Below are positions 11,926 to 22,830 of a stretch of DNA of 64,000 bases, piece by piece. Each line of letters starts with the position of its first letter. The stretch's first letter is position 1. The DNA comes from Proteles cristata cristata (lineage: Eukaryota; Chordata; Mammalia; Carnivora; Hyaenidae). The stretch covers positions 2,790,001 to 2,854,000 of the forward strand of contig JAESUZ010002551.1 in NCBI GenBank assembly GCA_017311185.1, written 5' to 3'. A program made the position numbers and the translations under genes. The notes beneath the pieces were generated by a model. It made no database searches and was not told where the DNA came from. It worked only from the letters and a program-made list of their open reading frames with translations.

Positions 11926-14900
11926 TGAGCAGGGGAGGGTCAGAGAGAGAGGGAGACACAGAATCTGAAGCAGCCTCCAGAGACACAGAATCTGAAGCAG
12001 GCTCCAGGCTCTGAGCTGTCAGCACAGAGCCTGATGCAGGGCTCAAACCCGCGAACTGCGAGATCATGACCTGAGCCGAAGTCAGATGCTCAACCGATTG
12101 AGCCATCCAGGCACCCCATATATACCATATATTCTTAACCATTCATCCATCAGTGGATATTTGGGCTCTTTCCATACATTAGTTATTGTTGATAGTGCTG
12201 CTATAAACATTGGGGTGCATGTGTCCCTTTGAAACAGCGTACCTGTATCCCTTGGATAAATACCTAGTAGTGCAATTGCTGGGTCGTAGGGTAGTTCTAT
12301 TTTTAATTTTTTGAGGAACCTCCATACTGTTTTCCAGAGTGGCTGCACCAGTTTGTATTCCTACTGTATTTCCAGCAGTGCAAAAGAGATCCTCTCTGTC
12401 CGCATCCTTACCAACATCTGTTGTTGCCTGAGTTGTTAATGTTAGCCATTCTGACAGGTATGAGGTGGTATCTCCTTGTGGTTTTGATTTGTATTTCCCT
12501 GATGATGAGTGATGTTGAGCATTTTTTCATGTGTCGGTTGGCCATCTGGATGTCTTCTTTGGAGAAGTCTATTCGTGTCCTTTTGCCCATTTCTTCACTG
12601 GATCATTTGTTTTTTGGGTATTGAGTTTGATAAGTTCTTTATAGATTTTGAATACTAACCCTTTATCTGATATGTCATTTGCAGATATCTTCTCCGATTC
12701 TGTTGGTTGCCTTTTAGTTTTGCTGATTGTTTCCTTTGCGCGCAGAAGCTTTTTATTTTGATAAGATTCTGATAGTTCATTTTTGCCTTTGTTTCCCTTG
12801 CATCTGGAGATGTGTTAAGTAAGAAGTTGTTGTAGCCGAGGTCAAAGAGGTTTTTGCCTGCTTTCTCCTCTAGGATTTTGATGGCTTCCTGTGTCTTATG
12901 GTTAGGTCTTTCATCCATTCTGAGTTTCTGTTTGTGTATAGTGTAAGAAAGTGGTCCAGGTTCATTTTTCTGCATGTCACTGTCCAGTTCTCCCAGAACC
13001 ATTTGCTGAAGAGACTGTCTTTATTCCATTGGATATTCTTTCCTGCTTTATCAAAGATTAGTTGGCCATATGTTTGTGTATCAATTTTTGGGTTCTCTTT
13101 TGTGTCCCATTGATCTGAATATCTTTTTTTGTTCCAGTACCATCCTGTCTTGATGATTGTAGCTTTGTAATACAGCTTGAAGTCTGAGATTGTGATGTCT
13201 CCAGCTTTGGTTTTCTTTTCCAAGATTGCTTTGGCTGTTCGGGGTCTTTTCTGGTTCCGTACACATTTTAGGATTGTTTGTTCTAGCTCTGTGAAGAATG
13301 CTCTTGTGTTATTTTGGTAGGTACTGCATTGAATATGAATTTGTAGTTTGCGTAGTATTGACATTTTAACAATAATTTTTCTTCCTATCCAGGAGCATGG
13401 GATATTTTTCCATTTTTTAGTGTCATCTTCAATTTCTTTCATAAGCTTTCTATAGTTTTCAGTGTGTAGATTTTCCTCTTTGGTTAGGCTTACTCCTAGG
13501 TATTTTATGATTTTTAGTGCAGTTGTAAATGGGATCAGTTCCTTGATTTCTCTCTCTGTTCTTCATTGTTGGTGTATAGGAATGCAATTGATTTCTGTGC
13601 ATTGATTTTATATCTGCGGCTTTGCTAAATCCATGGATCATTTCTCACAGTTTTTTGGTGTAATCTTTTGGGTTTTCCATATAGAGTATCATGTCATCTG
13701 CAGAGTGTGAAAATTTGGCCTTCTCCTGGCCAATTTGGATGCCTTTTATTTCTTTGTGTTGTCTGATTGCTGAAGCTAAGACTTCCAATACTTTCCTGAG
13801 TAACATCGGCAAGAGTGGACATTCTTGTCCTGTTTCTGACCTTAGGGGGAAAGCTCTCAGTTTTTCCCCATTGAGGATGACTTTAGTGGTGGATCTTTAA
13901 TATACAGCTTTTATGATCTTGAGGTATGATCTTTCTATCCGTACTTTCCTAAGTTTTTTTTTTTTTTTAATCAAGAAAGGATGCTGTATTTTGTCACATG
14001 CTTTCTCTGCATCTATTGAGAGGATCATGTGGTTCTTGTTCTTTCTTTTATTGATGTGATGTGTCACATTGATTGTTTTGCAGATATTGAACCAACCTTG
14101 CATCTCAGTATAAATCCCACTTGGTCATGGTGAATAGATTTTTTTATGTATTGTTGGATCCAGTTGTCTAGTATCTTGTTGATCATTTTTGCATCCATGT
14201 TCATCAGGGAAATTAGCCTATAGTTCTCCTTTTAGGTGGGGTCTTTGGTTTTGGAACCAAGGTAATGCTGGCTTCATAGAAAGGGTTTGGAAATTTTCCT
14301 TGCTTTTCTAATTTTTGGAACAGTTTCAAGAGAATAGGTGTTAACTCTTCTTTAAATGATTAGTAGAATTCCCCTGGAAAGCCATCTAGCTCTGGACTCT
14401 TGTTTTTGGGAGATTTTTGATTACTAATTTGATTTCTTTACTGATTATTGGCCTATTCAAATTGTCTATTTTTTTCCCATTTCAGTTTTGATAGTTAATA
14501 TGTTCTAGGAATATGTTTGTTTATTCCAGATTGCCCATTTTATTGGTAGATAATTGCTTGTAATATTCTCTTATTATTGTTTATTTCTGCTGTGTGGGTT
14601 GTGATCTGTCCTCTCTCATTCTTGATTTTATTTATTTGGGTCATTTCCTTTTAATTTTTGATCAAACTGGCTAGGGGTTTATCAGTTTTGTTAATTCTTT
14701 TAAAGAACCAGCTTCAGGTTTCATTGATCTGTTCTAATTTTTTTTTTTGTTTCAATATCATTGATTTCTACTCTAATCTTTATTATTTCCTGTCTACTGC
14801 TGGTTTTGGGTTTTATTTGCTGTTCTTTTTCCAGCTTTTTAAGGGGTAATGTTAGGTTGTGTATCTCTGACCTTTCTTCGTTTTTTAGGAAGGCCTGAGT

Positions 14901-15740
14901 TGTTATATACTTCCCTCTTAGGACCACCTTTGCTGCATCCCAAATGTTTTGGACTTTAGTGTTATTATTTTCATTGGCTTTTATGTACATTTTAACTTCC
15001 TCTTTAACTTCTTGGTTCGCCCATTCATTCTTTAGTAGGATGGTCTTTAGACTCCAAGTTTTTGTTATCTTTCCACATTTTTTCTTGTGGTTGATATCGA
15101 GTTTCATAGCATTGTTGTCTAAAAATATGCATGGTATGTTCTCGATCTTTTTGTACTTCTTGAGGGCTGATTTGTGTCCCAGTATGTGATCCATTCTGGA
15201 GAATGTTCCATGTGCACGGTAGAAGAATGTGTATTCTGCTCCTTTAGGACAAAATGTTCTGAATATATCTGGTAAGTCCATCTGGTCCAGTGTGTTATTC
15301 AAAGCCATTGTTTCCTTATTGATTTTCTATTTAGATGATCTGTCTATTGCTGTAAGTGGGGCGGGTGTTGAAGTCCTCTACTATTATGATATTATTATCA
15401 ATGAATTTCTTTATGTTTGTGATTAACTGATTTATATAGTTGTTTGCTTTCACATTTGGAGCATAAATGTTTATAGTTGTTAGATCTTGGTGGACAGACC
15501 CCTTAATTATGATAGAATGCCCTTCTTCATCTCTTGTTACAGTAAGGTAACTTGTTACAGTAAGGTTCTCCATCCCCTTACTTTCAGTCTGAAAGTGTCT
15601 TTGTGTCTAAATTGGGTCTTTTGTAAACAGCATATAGATGGAGCTTGTTTTCTTATCCATTCTGTTACCCTGTTTTTGATTGGAGCATTTAGTCCATTGA
15701 TGTTTAGAGTGAGTACTGAAAGATATAAATTAATTGCCAT
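11690..15740 (-). pseudogene. L1 ORF2 (endonuclease/reverse transcriptase), broken
   Basis: Start ATG about 15740. The N-terminal endonuclease segment reads TLNINGLNAPIK then SICCLQKT; the LQET glutamate that is catalytic in active L1 is lysine here (codon at 15618-15620). Fragments continue in several frames: reverse transcriptase pieces at 14103-13897 (with [14 protein letters not shown]) and about 13.7 kb (ADDMILY, the catalytic aspartates, with the preceding F changed to S), and C-terminal pieces at 13442-12870 and 12348-12082 ([15 protein letters not shown]). An in-frame 18-bp tandem duplication (ttgttacagtaaggtaac) begins at 15534. A SINE interrupts the C-terminal end. Not functional. 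Confidence 0.85.
11859..12127 (-). mobile_element. CAN-SINE inserted in the L1, with internal 27-bp duplication
   Basis: Antisense SINE between two copies of tatattctt (11850-11858 and 12128-12136), splitting L1 ORF2. Inside, agacacagaatctgaagcag plus the next 7 bases occurs twice in tandem (11954-11980 and 11981-12007), making this copy longer than usual. Long GA run at 11893-11920. Confidence 0.95.
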
Positions 15741-15849
15741 TATGTTGCCTGTAGAGTTGGAGTGGTGTTCTCTGGTTCTTTCTAGCCTTTGTTGCTTTTG
15801 GGTGTTTTTCCCCCCCATATTTTCTCTCCTCAGAGAATCCCCCCTTAAC

Positions 15850-16710
15850 ATTTCTTACAGGGCTGGTTTAGTGGTTACAAACTCCTTTAATTTTTCTTTG
15901 TTTGGGAAACTTATCATCTCTCCTTCTATTCTGAGTGACAGCCTTGCTGGATAAAGAATTCTTGGCTGCATATTTTTCTGATTCAGCATATCGCATATAT
16001 CCTGCCACTCCTTTCTAGCCTGCTAAGTTTCTGTGGATAGGCCTGTTACAAACCTTATCTGTCTTCCTTTGTAGGTTAAGGACTTTTTTTCCCTTCCTGC
16101 TTCAATGATCCTTTCCTTGCCTGAATATTTTGTGAATTTGACTATGATATGCCTGGTTGATGGTCAGATTTTGTTTAATTGAATGGGAGTCCTCTGGATT
16201 TTGATGTCTGTGTCTTTCCCCAGATTAGGAAAGTTTTCCACTATGATTTGCTCACGTAACTCTTCTACCCGTTTTTCTCTCTCTTCATCTTCTGGGACCC
16301 CTATGCTTCTGATGTTCCTTTTTAATAAGTCACTGATTTCTCTAATTCTTAAATAGAGACTTAAACAGAGACTTAGTCTCCCTCTTTCTTTCTGTTTCAT
16401 TGTTCTCCATAATTTTGCCCTCTATATTGCTAATTTGCTGCTTTGCCTCATCCATACTTGCTGCTGTGGCATCAATTTGAGATTTCAGCTCAGTTTTAAG
16501 ATTTTTTTATTTCATCCTGACTATGTTTTATCTCTGCAGGAAGAGATTCTAATCTGTTTTCAACCCCAGCTATTATTCTTATTATTGTGATTCTGGATTC
16601 TGGTTCATACATCTTGCTTGTATCTGTGTTGATTAAGTTCCTGGTTGTTATTTCTTCCTGTTCTTTCTTTTGGGATGAATTCCTTCATTTTGTCATTTTG
16701 AAGGAAGAAA
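15850..16710 (-). pseudogene. L1 ORF1 (RNA-binding protein), broken
   Basis: Reading right to left, the coiled-coil part (frame with EPESRITIIRIIAGVENRLE) runs into a stop near 16497. The RNA-recognition part continues at 16400-16164 in another frame, including IRSIGVPEDEEREKRVEEL and ENFPNLGKDTDIKIQRTP. These match the L1 ORF1 protein layout. The start region also has an early stop. Confidence 0.75.
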
Positions 16711-16749
16711 AGGAATTAATAAGGTAACAAAAAATTAAAATTAAAAAAT

Positions 16750-18092
16750 TAAAAACAACACAAAAAAATCAAATAAAGGATGCTAGATCCTAAGTGTGTC
16801 TGGTCTGGTTGCTAAGAAGCTTGAGAGATTAGAGAGAAAAAAGGGAAAGATAAGAAAAGGAAAAAAAAGGAAATTGTTTGAAAATTTGAAAAAACGAATA
16901 CAGTGAAATAGAATAACATGAAATGATGGAAGTAAAAAAATAGAATGAAAAATTTTTAAAAAGTAAAAAATACAGTAGAAGAAAATTGAAAAATATTTTT
17001 AATAGAAATGGAAAAAAATAAGTTTTTTTCATTCTGTTTTCAAGAATAAGAAAAGACAAAAAATTGAATAGACGGTTCAGCCAAAAGACTGAAGTACGAT
17101 TGAAATTACATCAGTTTCCCCTAGAAGTCGAACTATGAAACACTTTATAGTTCATAAACTAAGCAGGTAGAGAAACTTGTGGTGTTCCTAAAGAGCAAGG
17201 TTGGCCCTCTTGGGCGGGGCTTAGGTAACGGCTCCATTCTCCAGTAGATGGCACTGCTTACCTTACTGGGGTGGATTGTTGTGGCACCTGTGTGTATGTG
17301 AACGTGCAGTAGGGGTGAAAATGTATTGAAACTCTGTGCTTTCCACAACTGGCAGCAAGCACCTCTCCTTTGACTCTGACTTTCATCCACTCCCCACTTC
17401 TATGTTGTGACCCAGTGGTCAGGCCACCAGGCAGCACCTCCCTCCTGAGTTTTATATCAAATGGGTCTGTTTTGCAACCCCTCACTTCTGAGAGACTGTG
17501 GCTTTGACCTGCTCAGACCTGCTTTGGGAGGTTCTTGCTGAGCAATGGCCAGGTGCTGGCCCACCTCCAGGAATTTTTGCAGGACCGTGGTGCTGCCGAT
17601 ACCCAGAAACTGTGGCTGGGTGCCAGTCCACCCCAGAAAAAGTTCACGCCTTTGTGTAGCAGCGGTTTTTCAGGGATTATGGAAAATCACAACACATCTG
17701 GTGACAGTCTTTCCCCTTAACATCCTTGTTCCAGCATCAGTGAATGTGGTTTTTTTCCGAGGTCTGCTGGGACCTTTGCCTCTGGTGAGGCCACACAGCC
17801 TTTACCAAATGTCCTCCTAGCAGGGGAACCACTTCTCTCTGTGTGGCCCAAGGCCCCCGAGGACCTCACTCCCTGCTCCTGGAGATTCGCCCTTCCCACC
17901 AGAGCTCCACCAGGTATCTAATTGAGGAGTTTCAGACTCTGCACTCCCCCTGTTGATAGAGTCTTCATGGAATTTAAACCTTTTCCTTTATCTTTCTCCC
18001 TTTTTTGTTTAGGCCCTTGCATACTCTTTCTTTTCTCTCCAGCAACTTTTGGGCAGGGGGATGCTTTCCATACTCTTACCCCCACCCCCATG
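16750..18092 (-). promoter_or_regulatory. L1 5' UTR (decayed internal promoter region)
   Basis: The half near 17.2-17.95 kb is clearly GC-richer than its surroundings and lies where the L1 promoter/5' UTR belongs, upstream of ORF1 in the minus direction. The half nearest ORF1 (16720-17060) is very A-rich on the + strand. Any remaining promoter activity is unknown. Confidence 0.6.
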
Positions 18093-18097
18093 TTTAT

Positions 18098-19065
18098 TGG
18101 TCCATTTTTGGGTTCTCTGTTTTATTCCATTGATCTGAGTGTTTTTGTGCCACTACCATCCTGTCTTGATGATTACAGTTTTGTAATACAGCTTGAAGTC
18201 TGAGATTGTGATGCCTCCAGCTTTGGTTTTCTTTTCCAAGATTGCTTTGGCTGTTCGGGGTCTTTTCTGGTTCCATGCACATTTTAGGATTGTTTGTTCT
18301 AGCTCTGTGAAGAATGCTCTCGTGTTATTTTGATAGGTACTGCATTGAATATGAATTTGTAGTTTGCGTAGTATTGACATTTTAGCAATAATTGTTCTTC
18401 CTTCCAGGAGCATGGGATATTTTCCCATTTTTTAGTGTCATCTTCAATTTCTTTCATTAGCTTTCTATAGTTTTCAGTGTGTAGATTTTCACCTCTTTGG
18501 TTAGGCTTACTCCTAGGTATTTTATGATTTTTAGTGCAATTGTAAATGGGATCAGTTCCTTGATTTCTCTCTCTGTTCTTCATTGTTGGTGTATAGGAAT
18601 GCAATCGATTTCTGTGCATTGATTTTATATCCTGCGACTTTGCTAAATCCACGGATCATTTCTCGCAGTTTTTTGGTGTAATCTTTTGGATTTTCCATAT
18701 AGAGTATCATGTCATCTGCAAAGTGTGAAAATTTGGCCTTCTCCTGGCCAATTTGGATGCCTTTTATTTCTTTGTGTTGTCTGATTGCTGAGCCTAAGAC
18801 TTCTTTTTTTTTAATGTTTTTTTTTAATTTATTTCTAGGAAAGAGAGAGAGAGACAGCGTGAGCAGGGGAGGGTCAGAGAGAGAGGGAGTCACAGACTGA
18901 AACAGGCTCCAGGCTCTGAGCTGGCAGTCAGCACAGAGCCCGACGCGGGGCTCGAACCCACGAACCGCGAGATCATGACCTAAGCGAAAGTCGGACGCTT
19001 AACCGACTAAGCCACCCAGGCGCCCCTGAGCCTAAGACTTCTAATACTCTGCTGAGTAACAGTGG
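18098..19065 (-). mobile_element. Second L1 ORF2 fragment (split by a SINE)
   Basis: Nearly identical to 13076-13825 of the main L1 and in the same orientation. It covers the reverse transcriptase region; the minus frame here keeps the intact catalytic FADD motif ([19 protein letters not shown]), and further on [20 protein letters not shown]. It lacks the rest of an L1 on both sides. A young SINE (18805-19026) is inserted. Confidence 0.9.
18805..19026 (-). mobile_element. CAN-SINE, uniform 'CTAGAAATA' subtype, very young insertion
   Basis: Antisense, complete, CpG-rich copy (cccgacgcggggctcgaacc, gtcggacgcttaaccgacta, ccaggcgcccc) with a perfect 16-bp target-site duplication tgagcctaagacttct at 18789-18804 and 19027-19042. 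Removing it restores the L1 ORF2 text continuously. Confidence 0.98.
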
Positions 19066-19219
19066 CGAGAATAGTTTTTCTGATGTTATCCATATCAATT
19101 CTTTTCTTTATGATTTTGTGTATTATGATTCTGTAGAATGTACTGGTTTTTTTTTTAGAATATCTCTCAATTTGTGGTGAAATAAGTGCCTGATATAATT
19201 TTTTTGAAATATTATAGGA

Positions 19220-19450
19220 TAGTGATCAAGAGTTGGAGGACTTAGTATTAGGCTGCATGTGCTCAAAACCTACTTTTGCCACTAGCTCCCTTTGGGAACG
19301 TGACACGCACCTAACTTTTTACACCAATAAAACTTGAGCAAGAATAGTACCTAGCTCATATTTTGTTGTGAGGTTTAAAAGAAATAATATACATAAAGCT
19401 TGTGGCTGAACATTTGGTATATAGTAATAGCTCAACAAATGTTAGCTTTC
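19220..19450 (+). repeat. MIR relic
   Basis: aacctacttttgccactagc, ctttttacaccaataaaact, ttgtgaggtttaaaagaaat, agtaatagctcaacaaatgt follow MIR order from 5' to 3'. Confidence 0.7.
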
Positions 19451-19689
19451 TTTTTTCTTTTTTTTGGGGGGGTTCTATAATGATAATTTTTTGGTTTGAA
19501 ATTGGTGTCCAGTTTCTTGTGTATGCAAATTACTGGGTTTCTCAGATTATTTAATAAAAGCTGTGATTCTTATCAAATATTCCAGGAGGGGAGAGCAGTT
19601 TGGACCCTGGTGCTGATTGTAGGTTCCAGCTTTGGTATAGTTGAATTCTTTCCGGGAATTTAACAAAACAGGTTAATCATGTTTCTTTT

Positions 19690-20075
19690 TGAGTTATAGT
19701 TGACACACAATATTACATTAGGTCCAGTTGTGTACAACATAGCACTTTCACAAGTTTATTTATATATTTATTTTATTTGAAACAGAGAGAGAAAGGGAGA
19801 GAGAGAGAACGTGTGAGCCGGGAGAGGGGTAGAAAGAGAGATTCTTAAGCAGGCTTCACATTCAGGGCATAGTCTGATGCAGGGCTTGATCCCACAGTCC
19901 TAGGATCATGACTTGTGCTGAAATGAAGATTCTGATGCTCAATCGACTGAGCCATCATGGTGCCCCATGATTTCACAAGTTTATACACTATGCTATGCTG
20001 ACCATAAGTGTAGCTACCATCTGTCACCATACAAGGCAATTACAGTATCATTGACTGTATGCCCTATGCTGTATA
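19690..20075 (-). repeat. L1 (L1MA/L1MB type) 3' end, split by a SINE
   Basis: gagttatagttgacacacaa, ttaggtccagttgtgtacaa and, after the SINE, ctaccatctgtcaccataca, tgactgtatgccctatgctg form one old L1 3' end interrupted at 19759-19970. Confidence 0.7.
19759..19970 (-). mobile_element. CAN-SINE inserted in old L1
   Basis: Antisense copy with a perfect 13-bp target-site duplication tttcacaagttta (19746-19758, 19971-19983). The head is diverged (gagccatcatggtgcccc). Confidence 0.95.
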
Positions 20076-20308
20076 ATTTTGTTTCTTTTTTCCCCCTCAC
20101 CTAGTTTTAGTTAAAAATAAGGTGGGATTTGCTTCTTTAAAATTGAATGCATCTTAATTACTTTGGGATGAGAGGCTTCTCTGCATCAGCCAGGACCTCA
20201 GTAGTCTTTATCCTCCGTAGGGTTGTTCCCAGCCAGGAAATGAGGAAAGGGAAGGAGAGAAGGACACAAAGAGGCTGATGGGCAGTGGGATAAAAGTTTG
20301 GGTTCTTG

Positions 20309-20522
20309 GGGACATCCGGGTGGCTTAGTTGGTTAAGCCTCTGACTTCAGCTCAGGTCATGATCTCACAGTTTGTGGGTTCGAGCCCCGCATTGGGCTCT
20401 GTGCTGACAGCTAGCTCAGAGCCTGGAGCCTGCTTCAGATTCTGTCTTCCTCTCTCTCTGACCCTCCCCTGTTCATGCTGTCTCTCTCTCTCTCAGAAAT
20501 AAATAAAACATTAAAAAAAAAA
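20309..20522 (+). mobile_element. CAN-SINE
   Basis: Sense copy, gggacatccgggtggcttag ... ctcagaaataaataaaacat and A run, with a perfect 17-bp target-site duplication aaaagtttgggttcttg (20292-20308, 20523-20539). Confidence 0.96.
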
Positions 20523-20812
20523 AAAAGTTTGGGTTCTTGATTCCTAAGCTGTGCTGAGTGTTGGAATCCATACAATGAACTGGATTAGAGGATGGGATGC
20601 TCTATTTTAGTAGCTTGGTTTATTTTCTTTTATAAAAACATGTTTTATTTGAAGAGCTTCAGAAGGCAAAAATTTGAGGAACAGACCATTGAACAAGAAA
20701 TGGCTCCCAAAATTTTATAGAAAGTAGCAATTATTATAACAAAGTCCATTTTCTTCTGTGAAAACTTTGCACTGGTAATGTGTTTATAATGATGATACTA
20801 ATTTTTAATATA

Positions 20813-20899
20813 GTTTTAAATGACAGCTTTATTGGGATATAATTCATGTATCATTAAAATCACCCTTTTAGTATAGAAAATTCACCCTTTTAGCAATGG
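20813..20899 (-). repeat. Old L1M fragment
   Basis: tgacagctttattgggatat aattcatgt ... attcacccttttagcaatgg is the L1M 3' text with agctttattgagatataatt. The next SINE is inserted into it. Confidence 0.6.
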
Positions 20900-21121
20900 A
20901 TCTTTTTTTAAATATCATTTATTTATTTTGATAGAGAGAGAGAGAGTGTGTGAGTGAGCTGGGCAGGGGCAGAGGGAGAGAAGGAGAGAGAAAATCCAAG
21001 CAGGCTCTGCACCCCCCAACACAGGGCCTTATGCAGAGCTCAAACCTATGAACTCTGAGGTCATGACTTCAACCAAAGTCAAAAGTCATAGGCTTAAGTG
21101 AGTGAGCCACCCAGGCACCCC
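20900..21121 (-). mobile_element. CAN-SINE
   Basis: Antisense copy ending gagccacccaggcacccc. Flanks ttagcaatgg (20890-20899) and ctagcagtgg (21121-21130) form a diverged target-site duplication. Confidence 0.9.
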
Positions 21122-21156
21122 TAGCAGTGGCTTTTAATAAAACTTTTAGTCATTCT

Positions 21157-21452
21157 CATATGTGGAATTTAAGATACAAAACAAATGCACACAAGGGTAG
21201 GGGAGCAAAAATAATGTAAAAACGAGAGGGAGACAAACCATAAGAAACTCTTAAATACAGAGAACATACTGAGACTTACTGGTAGGATGTTGGGTGAGGA
21301 GAAGGGCTAAAGGGGTGAGGGGCATTAAGAAGGGCACTTGTTGGGATGAGCACTAGATGTATACATGAATCACTAAATTCTATTTCTGAAATCGTTATTA
21401 CATTATATATTAACTAACTTGGATTTACATTTAAAAAAATAATAAAAATACA
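21157..21452 (+). mobile_element. 5'-truncated L1 3' end
   Basis: Sense-oriented L1 3' UTR: catatgtggaatttaagata, gagggagacaaaccataaga, gaaactcttaaatacagaga, ggggtgaggggcattaagaa, ending acttggatttacatttaaaa with an A-rich tail. The flanks share about 36 bp of imperfect repeat (tggctttt...cattctca), which fits a target-site duplication that has decayed. Confidence 0.88.
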
Positions 21453-21915
21453 ATGGCTTTTGAAAAAAAAAACTTACTCATTCTCAAGTCTCTGCTTTTC
21501 CCTTTATGTTCTGGCCCTTCACTCCTTATCATTCTGTTGTTTTGGATCCCAATGTAAATAGCTGTCATCATAAATACCTTCACTGAGCTTATTGAGATGA
21601 CTTTGCCCAGCGTTAGACATAGCTTTCAGCTCAATGGAAGAACTTTCCTTTTTTTTTTTTCCAGTGGATTTCCATATTTAATAAATATTTTAACACTTAA
21701 TCAATCAACCATGTGTTTCTGAATTTCCAACAGTTTTCAACAAACATCTTTCCAAAATCTGTTCTTTCAAAGTTAATTGTGTTTCTTCTCTTTCTCAAGA
21801 AATAATTAGATTAGAATAAGTCCGTATGCTTTCATTTTAGTATCATACGGTCATTGCAGAAAGTGTTCAGGAGGAAAAGAACTCCAAGCGCAGATATTGT
21901 TGTTGGTGATAGTAG

Positions 21916-21920
<5 letters not shown>

Positions 21921-21962
<42 letters not shown>
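21921..21962. repeat. (TG)n microsatellite
   Basis: About 21 uninterrupted TG units; likely length-polymorphic. Confidence 0.98.
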
Positions 21963-21964
<2 letters not shown>

Positions 21965-22331
21965 TGTAAGAGTCTCAGCAAACCATCCCATCTCCACAGG
22001 GCTGGGGGCTCAGTTTCAGTCCTTATATTCCACTTGATGAGAAAACTGTTACACTTGTCTTTGCACCTTCTGGCCCTTGTGCAGTTGGGTATTTTAATTA
22101 TATTAGAGCTATTAATCATGCCTTTTTATAGCTTCTGTTCTCTGCAGCGTGTTTTCGTTAGAACTAGAGATTCTTGATTTCTCTTTTTGTCATCCTATCT
22201 TTGAATAATGAGGGAACAGAGAAGATTGCAAATATTTAATAGGCTTTGGTTCTTGTTCCTTTTCTTAAGAAGTTTAAACTTGCCAATTTTGCAATTAAAA
22301 TTAAAATTATTTTTCAGATTAAGACTTAATA

Positions 22332-22407
22332 ACTGGTGTGTGTGTATGTGTTTGTGTGTGTCACTGTGAGTATGTAAGTAAGAGAGTGGGGAGAGAGAGA
22401 GAGAAAG
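22332..22407. repeat. Impure TG and GA low-complexity tract
   Basis: ctggtgtgtgtgtatgtgtt, later gagtggggagagagagagag. Degenerate TG repeat followed by GA repeat. Confidence 0.8.
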
Positions 22408-22444
22408 GAAATTATTTCTTGTGATTTGATTTGTGAACTGACAT

Positions 22445-22830
22445 TTTAAAAATTCATTCCACAAATATTTATTGAGGGCCTATTACATGCAAGCACTATT
22501 CTGTACCTTTTGGGTACATCAGTGAATTTAAAAAAAAAGCCCAAATTTCTTTTTTTAGGCACTTAAATTCTATCAGATAAAAACATAATCAATGATAAGT
22601 TATATGGTGGTGAGTACTGTGGAAAAAAAAATACAGCATGGGAATGGAGATTGGCGTACAGGGGTGTGTGGATATTATAGGTTGTAATTTTTAACAGCGT
22701 GGACCGCCATGTGTCACAGAGTGGGTGACATTGGGAAAAACTGGAAGTAAGTGGGGAGTGAGCCAGGCATGTATATCAGGAAGAGCATTCCAAGATGAAA
22801 GAACAGCCAGTACAATGACCCCAAGACTAG
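22445..22830 (+). repeat. Probable ancient MIR/L2-class relic
   Basis: cacaaatatttattgagggc, tattacatgcaagcactatt and aggcacttaaattctatcag resemble the widespread ancient repeat with tttattgagcacctactatg. The subfamily is uncertain. Confidence 0.5.

Larger units (their letters stand above)
11461..18092 (-). mobile_element. Near full-length L1 LINE, inactive
   Basis: Antisense to ADAM22. In its own direction (right to left) it has a GC-richer 5' UTR (about 18092 to 16750), an ORF1 region (about 16.7-15.85 kb), ORF2 from about 15.74 kb, and a 3' UTR ending at 11461. ORF1 and ORF2 are both broken by stops and shifts. A CAN-SINE (11859-12127) is inserted near the ORF2 3' end. The total of about 6.6 kb (6.4 kb without the SINE) is near full length for a carnivore L1. 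The 5' boundary is inferred from where the UTR text stops and a different L1 segment begins. Confidence 0.85.

Noticed and set aside
12870..13442. 190-codon minus frame as a cellular gene
   Set aside because: Its text is L1 ORF2 ([20 protein letters not shown] type) and belongs to the broken L1.
14721..15308. 195-codon minus frame as a cellular gene
   Set aside because: Also L1 ORF2, between the endonuclease and reverse transcriptase parts.
15487..15954. 155-codon + strand frame
   Set aside because: It is the reverse-strand shadow of the L1 ORF2/ORF1 junction region.
21832..22177. Frames on both strands with CV or TH repeats
   Set aside because: Direct translation of the (TG)n microsatellite.
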